Source: Gavia stellata (lineage: Eukaryota; Chordata; Aves; Gaviiformes; Gaviidae). From it: DNA of 64,000 bases. The notes under the pieces were generated by a model that did no database searches, had not been told where the DNA came from, and saw nothing but the letters and a program-made list of their open reading frames with translations. The stretch spans positions 20,721,930 to 20,785,929 of the forward strand of contig NC_082595.1 in NCBI RefSeq assembly GCF_030936135.1. The letters are read 5' to 3'. Position numbers and translations under genes: made by a program. This document shows, piece by piece, positions 55,990 through 64,000 of this stretch (its first letter is position 1; each line of letters begins with the position of its first letter).

Positions 55990-57260
55990 TGCTGCCACCG
56001 TAGACACACCAAGCTGTGGCAAGGCCCGGCCGAGGCCGGCTGCCTCACGGCGTCCGTGAGGGAGACGCCCGCCACGGCCGCCCAGGCAAAGCTCCCTCTC
56101 CCTCCCCACAGCCTTCGCCCCCCGCCCGGGACGGCTGAGAGGGGCGGCGCAGCGGAAAGTCCCGGAGGAGAGGCAAACAGGATGGAGCAGCCGCCTGCGC
56201 ACGGCCGAGCGTGTCCCCCTCACGGCCACCCGGGACCAGGAGCTGGAAGGGAGTAAAGCGCCGCACCGCCGAGCCCGGCGACAGCACCCACCTCCCACCG
56301 GGCTGCAGCCCGCCCCCCCACACGTGACCGGGCCTCGGCGGCCGCCATTTTGTGCGGGCGTCCCCAAGCAACGCCTCCCGCCCTCCGCCCCCTCCCCGGC
56401 CCGGGCTCACCCCGCCCCCCCGCCGGGCCCGGGGGTGCCTGGCTCGGGAGCGCGCGCAAGGCGGCTGGCGGCGCGCACGCGCGGGGCGGGGGGGGGGCAG
56501 CCGGTGGGGGGGGCCGGGTCAGAGGAGCTGGGGCGCCCGCGCAGGCCGCCGGGACCCCCGGGCCGCCGGCGCCATCATGTACCGCTCTAGCAGCGGCCGC
56601 TCCGGCCCCTCGTCCTCGTCTTCCTCCCACCGGCTGAAAGAGGGCAGCTCGTCGGGGTCCCGCGCCTCCCGCTCCAGCACATCGGGGCCGGGGCCAGGCC
56701 GCGGCCGGCCTCCCCCGCCGCCGCCCGCCGCCGCCGCCTCCGCCTCGCCGCCGCGCTCCGCTTCGCCCCGTCCCCCGCCGCGTCGCCACCGCTCCCCGTC
56801 GGGCCACCGCGGCGCCTCCCGCCGATCCCCGTCGCCGCACCGCAGCAGGAGGTTGCCATCGCCGCCGGGGGGCCCGGGGCCCGGGGGGACCCGGGGCCGC
56901 CGGGGGAGCGAGCACGGAGACGGCAGCAGCAGCCGGGTAACTACTGCCGTGCGCTGAGGGGTCTCGGTGCGGGGCTTGCCCCCTCCCTCGGGGACTGTCA
57001 GGCCGCGGGGGGTCCCCGCCGCCTCCGCGGTGCCCGGCGATGGTGGCCACCGTCCCCCGCGGCTTGGCGGGGGGTGTCTCTCCCGGCACCGGCCTCCCCT
57101 CAGCGGTACACCGCCCCCCCGGCTGTGCCCTGGGGTCAGCCCGCGTCGCCGTCGGCGGAAGGGCGGGAGCGGGGGGCAGCGGGGCGAGAGCCCCAAACTT
57201 GGCGCGGCGGGGTTCTTGCAGAATTGCACCGGGCCCGGGCTCTCCCTGTGCGGAGGGAGA
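55990..57260 (+). promoter_or_regulatory. ZNF318: CpG island, ZNF318 promoter and first exon
   Basis: Dense CpG from about 55990, through the first coding exon of ZNF318 at 56577-56936, to about 57260, where the composition changes abruptly to AT-rich. It contains GC boxes and a YY1 motif at 56341-56352, about 235 bases before the ATG, so transcription probably starts between about 56350 and 56550. Long minus-strand frames here (for example 57089-56220) are GC shadows. Confidence 0.85.
56341..56352 (+). promoter_or_regulatory. YY1-type motif in the ZNF318 promoter
   Basis: GCCGCCATTTTG, identical to the 12-mer at 7436-7447 in the left CpG island. YY1 sites of this form typically lie at or just after transcription starts of housekeeping genes. 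Binding is inferred. Confidence 0.65.
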
Positions 57261-60200
57261 AGGGCGCTTGTCCCCCTGTTCCTTAGCGAGCCAAATGAAA
57301 AAGAAAAAAGAACTATTTCCATTTTAAGTAATGTTTTTCCTTTAATTTCCGTTACATTTTTATTTCTCTCTTAATGGCTAGAGCCATTTTAGATAAGGCT
57401 CAAAGATGATGCTATCTTTTGCTAAGGCAAAGGATGTAACTAGTTGCTTTCCTCCATTTAACACTGGTTTGTGTTATTGTATAAATACCTTTTAATTTAT
57501 GGGAAGGTAACTTTTTTAATAGGATGTTGAATGAGTACTTTGTCTGAGTTCTTCCTGCTGTCATGGACGTACAAAGGAGACTCTGTTACAGATTTATATC
57601 TTTGAGAGGTATTCCTTGATAGGCACTGCTTTGTAGTTGGAGCTGTGCACAAGGTGTTACAATCTTCTTGCTCCATCTTGGCAAAATCTGATTTGGGCAC
57701 GGGAAACTCTGGTTTGGCATCTGAAGTGGTACCATCTTGAATGCAGACACCTTCGTACTGAACCAAAGTGTAGAGCTGTACTTTTTTTTGAGCGAGTGGC
57801 ATTTGCTCGCTAAGGTTTTCTCTTAATACTCCTTGGTGCAATGATTGTCTTGTCTGATAACTGTTAGATGTGGTATGTAATAGGTTCACTATGTGTTTGT
57901 ATTGTGCTGAAAGAAGAGATTTTCATACTGGGATATTTTAGGCTATGGTTCCGTGGTCACTCAATTCAGCACGTGTACAATTAAAAAGAACGGTGCACTC
58001 AATTTTTCCTCTTGCTCTGCAGTATATTGTGTCCCCTCCCTTGTGCTCACACCTGTATTTGTGAAGTTGTAGGGTGAGCTGATTTGAGGAAACAATGTGG
58101 CTGAAAGTCAATCCAACAAAAATATGTTGTCTGCTATGATTCATTGCATGACAGGCCCCCAAGAGAGAATGGCGATTGCCGTTTCTGATGGTGGTGCAGG
58201 TTCTTACTGGATTTCTTTGGAGCTGTAGCCATAGAAGAAATCACAGGTGATTGTAATGGAGTTAAAATTCAGCTGTTGGTGCTGTTTGTTATTTAAAGGT
58301 GAGCTGTCCTGAAGGTATGGACAGATAATGTTGTATTTGACAGTTAAGCCAAGCCAGGCTGAGAAGCCACTGGCCATTTGTTTTTAGGCTGTATTTCACC
58401 ATTATCTCAGTACTGGTCTGTGGGGTAGCCCTGCAAATTGCATTGCTAGTAAGACCCAGGTTGAAAATAAGTAATTTTTTAAAAGGAGATAATTTTTAAT
58501 CTGATTCATTTCAGTTTATGTTGTAGCTTGATGGACAGTTGCATGGTCACAACTGAGGGGATGACAAACTGGGATGCAGGAGCAGAACTTTCTTAAACTG
58601 ACTTCACCATCTCTCAGTCTGCTATTTCACTGTATCCGTGATAGGCTGTGAACCTGTGCCGGCTGTAACAAAACTTTCAATGCCAAATGTGTTGGTGGTT
58701 CAGACTTAGAGAAATTTGAACTAGGAATTTTTGACTGGAAGTCTCCCACTCCCCCTTTAGGGTGAAAAAAAAAGTCACCAAAACCCTCCACTTTACACAA
58801 ACATTATTCTTCACAAACGCTATTCTTCCAGTGTTATTTTGCGCCCTTCTGGCTCAAGTTACAGTAGTCATCTCAGCAAATCGTTGCAGATTCTTGATGT
58901 TTTTCTTGCCTATTCTAATTTCAGAGAAGCATTGAAAAATTATTAATCCTAGAAATTAGGCTTTAGCAAGTTAGCTAGTGCTGAACTGCTGATCCAAATA
59001 GATTTTTTTGTTTATTTACAAGAATATCACTGCATTTAAGGAAAATCTTTCTCTAGGAAGCAGCTCTCACAATAAGAGGGATCCTCAGACAATTAAATAC
59101 CGCTCTTTAACCTGTATTGTGCTGTCTCTTGCATATGCTAAAGCCCAGTGTACGTAATTCTTAGAGTGTATATTGTGCGCATTTTTTCCATGGAAGTTTT
59201 TGTCCATCAAAAGGTGTTTGACCAACACTACTTCTTCTTTAAAAGTGATGTTATAAAGCATGAAATATATATACAGGTTGATTTTACTTTTTAGAAGTAC
59301 TGTTTACAAAATTAGCATTAATTAGAGAAAGGTAAAAGTTGGGATTACGCTGATACTTTCCAAACAGTGGAACTAAGTGTGATCAAAAGAAATCAGACAG
59401 CAGATATGTTGGGTCAGCATGATCGGGTCAAGTTTTAATGAAGTTTTCAGATTTATGTGACTTAAGACCCCCTCTCCAGAAGTTTGAGGATACAAAGTGT
59501 GGAAATGTGGAGAGTTACACAAATGTGTTAGTAAGTGGCATTTTGGAGCTGTCACTGAAAGGAGATGAATTCAGACAGAAGACTGAGAAAGAGGAATTTA
59601 AGCTGCAACAAGAAAGGAGAACTTGGAAGAAGGGAGTATATGCATAAGGGTGGAAGATGCAGGATGTAGAATGAAGGCAGTGATGGGGTGAGGGCATGGC
59701 GTTGAAATGCAGAAAAGTTTTGAGTACAAGCTCTAAGTTAATATCCCTATCCTTCATATGGATTATGGAAGGAGCAGCCTTAGAGATTTCTTACTCCCTT
59801 TTCTTGATTCTGGGAGTTGTTTTGTTTTTCTTTTTTTGAGATGGAGTGCATGCATTCCCAGGTTATTAGCACCATTGCCCATTTTCTCATGCACAACTGG
59901 GATACTGACTGCCAGTGGAGCTGTGTATTGGACGTTTTAAGTATGGATGGTGTTAGTTTCTTAGTAACTGGGGAAGACTTCTTGGGAATTGGAAGAGCAT
60001 GGAGTGACAGCAAAGGTTTGGGGTGAGTATTGAAAAATGTAATGGAGGAGAGGAAGGTCAGGGCTGTACAGTGAGAGATTTTGTCAGACTTTATTTGTTC
60101 TTGCAAGGCTGACACATGCTGCTTTTATTTGTCCCTGCTGACCTGCATGCTTGTTCTTTTTATAGTTTCTCTCAGCTTCTTTGCTTTCTTGTAAGAAAAT

Positions 60201-62258
60201 TGGCTGAAATTAGAGGACTGGAGTATGTTGGGTCAACAGAGAAAGAAGAAATGAAGGGCTGGTATGCAACCTGTGCAGTAATAGGGCAATGGTAACTGCG
60301 GTTTAGGCGCCAGAACAGGAAGGGAGGAAAATGCAGTGCAGTGCATAGGTAGGAATGACTAGTGGTGGTGTTCAGTGCTCCAAATGAAAAAGCTGTTAAA
60401 ACTGGAATTTCTCAAACTGAAAAAAAAACCCCTTTTATGAAGTTCAAATATATACCACTGTAACTGCTGTCTCTGGGCAATCTGTATGGCAGTCATACGC
60501 AATCCTAACATCCGAGACTTTCTAAATGTAAACTATTTCTTTCCTTTGCCCAGAAGTTTGTTCTGAGATGTAATCATCACTTCTCTGTCTCCAGTTTCTG
60601 GAGATGATTGTCATGTATGTGCCCAACTTGCCAACGGTCTCGATGGCGAGAAGATGCCCTTAAAGATAATCACTTCTTGAGGCAGTCCTCAAAATTCAGT
60701 GCTATACTGGGCACATATGAGCCTTCAGAGTGTGTTTGTATGAAACACATGCGCCTTGTATACGTTGTATCTCAGCCAGGCTGTTGCAGGATCATATTGT
60801 GCTATACAACACAGTTGGTCTTAGAAAGTAATAGCAATTAAAATGTGTTCTGATAAATGCTGGGATTCAGATTAATGGAGCAAAACAGAAATCACTGATA
60901 TGTTACCTTAGAACAAGGTTATCCGCACAATGGATTCTAGTGCAGATTTGTACTGCAAGTAAATTTCATTCAGGCAAATTTGTGAGGCAGTTCTTTTGCT
61001 TTCTTGTTGGAGATTACCTACTGTTCTTCTTTTGGTCTCTTGGAGCATTGAGCTGAATCTGCTGCATCTTCTTAGGGTGGATGTGGACAACAATAGTGCA
61101 CCTGCTGCTTGCTACTGCAGTTTTCAGCAGTGAAAGCAATATGCAGTGCATGACTGGTTTGGCAGAACTGAAGCTGGTTCATTGCTTCCTGTAAAGCAGA
61201 ATCTAAACCATGTTGGTTTAAAAAAGTAAATCAAGTATCTCTGTCTTCAGACAGTTTCATCTGTTTCTTATGGAACTCCCCTTACTTTGATGTTCCTGTA
61301 TTCTAGTGCCATATTCTAGAATGATGTGAGGCATAAGTGGTTAAGCATAATGTACCAGTAATGACATTTTCTGTATTGACTGTGTGTCCAAAAGAAGGTC
61401 TGTGCAGAGGCAGTTAGCTCAGGCCTTCTCTTCTGTAGTTTTTTTCAAAGGCAACTTTACTTAGCTCTGGTTTAGCTCTACCAATAATAAATAATGATAA
61501 TGGGAATTCTATTGTAGAAGGTGTTTCTATAGTCACTGGCATTTTTAGTATTATGTTGTGCTTATCTGCTGAAAGGAGCATGAGGTGAGGAAAGTTGTTG
61601 AAAACATCACTGCTAGGAAAATCTTTGTGTACACTGGTTTATGCTTTGGTTTATGTTGTTACTAAAGCTGGAAAGGGCCAGAAATCCAGACACTTTTGTT
61701 AAGAAATTTCTGGCACTGTTTCTTATGCAATGTTTGTTTAGCTGCTTCTCTACAAAGGAAGAAGGACAGCAGCAAATCTGGGACTTACTGAACTTCTCAC
61801 TGTTTTTCCACCTTCCAAAATGGTGCTTTGTGAAAGGTATTTTTGAGTTGAAAATTTCCCTTCTAGATAAAGTAAATATAGAGTGTGTTATTGGCAGCTG
61901 GGATGAGAAATTAAATGCACTCAATACTCTCCCCTTTCTTTAGTAACTAAAGACAATTTAAATATTTGGAATAATTGTTCTTCTAGTTTGATTTTTAATT
62001 GATCCATCCACCCCAAGTCTCATAAGTTAAGCAGAGCACAGTCACTTGCCTTTCTGTAGCTGAGATTAAAATTCCCTGATTGATGGGCTTGCACTCTTTC
62101 TTCAATTTACAGAGACGTTCACCGAGTCTCCGCTCTGAGTCTTCACTGGAACAGAGTTTGCGGATTACTGTTGGTAATGACCGGTATTGCATTGGCACAC
62201 CAGAGCGAAGGAGGCTGCCTGATAGACTGGGCTCACCAATTGATAACCTGAGTGACAG
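56577..62258 (+). CDS. ZNF318: ZNF318, zinc finger protein 318, coding exons 1-2 (partial, runs off the right edge)
   Basis: Coding exon 1 is 56577-56936 (120 codons, phase 0 donor CGG then GTAACT). Coding exon 2 is 62113-62258 (acceptor TTTACAG; donor GACAG then GTATGG, phase 2). The start ATG, with A at -3, opens MYRSS as in human ZNF318. Exon 1 encodes a Ser/Pro/Arg-rich low-complexity region with RS-type dipeptides such as RRSPSPHRSRR. Exon 2 encodes the highly conserved block SLRITVGND...TPERRR...DRLGSP-DNL found near the N terminus of mammalian ZNF318. The full human protein is about 2279 aa, so over 90% of the gene, including the zinc fingers, lies to the right. ZNF318 is a nuclear protein; it represses or modulates androgen-receptor activity and is required in B cells for alternative processing that yields IgD. 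Intron 1 is 5.2 kb. Head-to-head arrangement with ABCC10 supports the identification. Confidence 0.95.
57261..62112 (+). other. ZNF318 intron 1, nothing recognisable
   Basis: AT-rich intronic sequence between coding exons 1 and 2. No diagnostic CR1 or LTR end, no RNA gene and no coding-like frame was seen. It has scattered short A and T runs only. Confidence 0.6.
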
Positions 62259-62296
62259 GTATGGTCCTCCACAGATGGGGATTCAAGTGTGTGAAA

Positions 62297-62465
62297 CAGT
62301 AAGAACATGGGAATGGCTGTACTGGGTGAGACCAAACATCTAAGTAGCCCAGTGAATGTCTAGGGAATGAGGATAAGAGGGCAAGTGTGTAGTGATGCTT
62401 CCCTGGAATACTCCCCCAGCCTCCAGCAAGTTGTGGTGCAGGGGATTCCTGAACAAAAGTCACTG
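62297..62465 (+). mobile_element. Probable ancient amniote interspersed repeat in ZNF318 intron 2
   Basis: The blocks TAAGAACATGGGAATGGCTG, TACTGGGTGAGACCAAACAT, TAGCCCAGTG and, further on, CTCCCCCAGCCTCCAGCAA and GGGGATTCCTGA occur in the order of an old repeat widespread in turtles and crocodilians. Its consensus reads roughly ATAAGAA-GGCCATACTGGGTCAGACC. The copy is diverged and its family name is not certain. It begins about 38 bases after the exon 2 donor. Confidence 0.5.
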
Positions 62466-63491
62466 TCTGTGTTCACAGTAACTCTAAACAGCTATTTCTT
62501 CTCTGATTTTTGTCAGATGCTTCTAAAATGCACACAAATGAAAAGTGCTCAGAGTGTGTTGCAGGAGAGAGCTGCTTCGTTTGACATTTCACAGCTTCAG
62601 CCACATTCTTCTGTTTCTTCTGAACCTACCTAGTCCTGACTGAAAGGAGAGTTGTTTATGGATAGCGTAAAGCTTCAGCTTCCTCATTTATTGGGAGGAA
62701 TAATCTACTTTCCTGATTTTTGAGAACAGACCAGAAGAAAGCTCTAGAGTAGCTTGAAGAAAATTTATTATTTTGACTTTAAAAACTCTGCAGAGGAGAA
62801 GTGAATGTAGTCAGACTATCTCATACATGGTAAAGTAAGTGTTAGAAATCTTAGGGTCCCTTGATTGGGAATGGAGAGAAACATAGTTAATGAAGAGATG
62901 TCTTTTATGTTAAGAATACTGCTGTGAACAGTGAAGTATAAATATTAGTAGATACTGTTTGGAAATCTTTGCCTTCAGTAGGAGAACAGGTATAATCTGG
63001 CAAAAGAAGTAAAATCAGAAGACTTTGTGCAAATAAAATCGTTTTCTTTGTCTTGAATTGTGAAGTTAAAGATGGCATAGTTTGTGCACCAGAGCATACA
63101 ATTTCAGTTTCAGGTCAGGGATAAGCATCCAGCACAAAAAAAGCACTATAACTTCCATTTTTGATGCAAATATCCCCAACTGTTAAAAAAAAAAAAAAGG
63201 AGAGAAAAAGAGAGAAGTGAGCAGAATAAGTGAGTTTCCTGTCTTTCTCAAGTGTAAGGTTAAGTTTCAGCAGGTGCGGAAAGCCAAATGCGAGGTTAGT
63301 TTTCAGTACTGTCAGTTTTATGCCTTTACCTCGGTTCTCCTGGGATCAGTGTTCGATTTGTAAATCCCCTGTGCAGTCTGCAGTCTTCTGAATGAAATGG
63401 GTGCATATGCCCAGGGAGAGTACAGTGGTTGGAAGGAGCAGGAAAAGGTATGTAGGAGAACTGGCACTGCTCTGGCAAATAAAGAATATGT

Positions 63492-63510
63492 GGGGGGGGT
63501 GTGTGTGTGT
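63492..63510 (+). repeat. G8 run followed by GT microsatellite
   Basis: Eight G followed by five to six GT units within ZNF318 intron 2. Confidence 0.85.
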
Positions 63511-64000
63511 TTGTTCCATTGCTTCCTTTTTTCCAGTGAGGTTTTATATTTAACCTGTTTTGTGGTTATGATGCATGGTTAGAAGTAACATCAGGTACAG
63601 CTGAGTTTATTTTAATGTGAGTGAAAATGACAAAGAACTTTCACTTTATCTCTGTTACAGGAGCCATAGATGTAAAAAAATGGTCAGAATAGACTCCTGA
63701 GAAGGTATAAAAGTGACAGATGAATCAAAATGAGAACAGAGAAAATGAGACCGTGTAGACCTCAGCTTTTAAGTGATTTCCCATATATTTGTAGTGTAGG
63801 TATGCAAGAACTCCACGTGGTTACATTTACTTTTTTTTTTTTTGTCCAATCTCTTTGTGCTGGCTGCATTTGTCTGAGTGGTGTCCACTGTCCAGAGCTT
63901 AAAGTGTGTGACAACCTAGTCATTCTGTAGCTTTTCCTAAAGCTTCTAGGTACTGCTTCTGACTTCCAAACTTCTTCACTCTTTAGCCATTTTGGTTGTT

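Larger units (their letters stand above)
62259..64000 (+). other. Start of ZNF318 intron 2, to the window edge
   Basis: The sequence after the exon 2 donor is intronic. Apart from the old repeat at 62297-62465 and a G/GT tract at 63492-63510, nothing is recognised. I looked for the next conserved ZNF318 exon and did not see it before 64000. Confidence 0.6.

Noticed and set aside
56220-57089. 289-codon minus-strand frame opposite ZNF318 exon 1
   Set aside because: Antisense shadow of the GC-rich ZNF318 first exon; the plus-strand frame matches a known protein.

Overview
The window is vertebrate nuclear DNA, most likely from a bird. Three spliced genes with GT-AG introns are recognisable by conceptual splicing. 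The interspersed repeats are CR1 LINEs, including a reverse-transcriptase-coding copy with the typical 3' end, and there is a solo LTR of a bird-type endogenous retrovirus. Introns are short and each promoter sits in a CpG island. There is no operon structure, CRISPR array or prokaryotic signal.

Layout from left to right. 1-6900 has no recognisable gene and is probably intron or flank of the gene whose CpG island lies at about 6900-8010. By synteny that gene should be TJAP1 on the minus strand, but none of its coding exons is visible. 8050-18280 is a gene-poor stretch with simple repeats and a 35-nt alternating purine-pyrimidine tract. DLK2 (plus strand) runs from a CpG island at about 18290-19260 through five coding exons (21098-27548) to a poly(A) signal at 29070. 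ABCC10/MRP7 (minus strand) runs from a CpG island at about 48440-49430 through 21 coding exons (47905 down to 30148) to a poly(A) signal at 29800-29805. 49430-55990 is intergenic and holds a solo LTR at 50361-51491 flanked by a 5-bp target duplication. ZNF318 (plus strand) starts in a CpG island at about 55990-57260; coding exons 1 and 2 are in the window and the gene runs off the right edge.

The order (TJAP1?) - DLK2 - ABCC10 - ZNF318, with relative strands - + - +, is the human 6p21.1 block read from the opposite side, so this is a conserved amniote neighbourhood. The genes do not form a pathway. DLK2 is a single-pass EGF-repeat membrane protein related to Notch ligands, ABCC10 is a multidrug-resistance-type ABC exporter, and ZNF318 is a nuclear transcription/splicing-associated zinc-finger protein.

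Both complete genes were reconstructed with continuous reading frames across every junction: DLK2 at 396 aa and ABCC10 at 1539 aa. The most interesting structural observation is a roughly 270-bp duplication inside ABCC10. It copied the 3' part of coding exon 14, its splice donor and the start of the next intron into the preceding intron, and a new acceptor-like site upstream creates a possible poison exon. I found nothing that amounts to an undescribed biological system.
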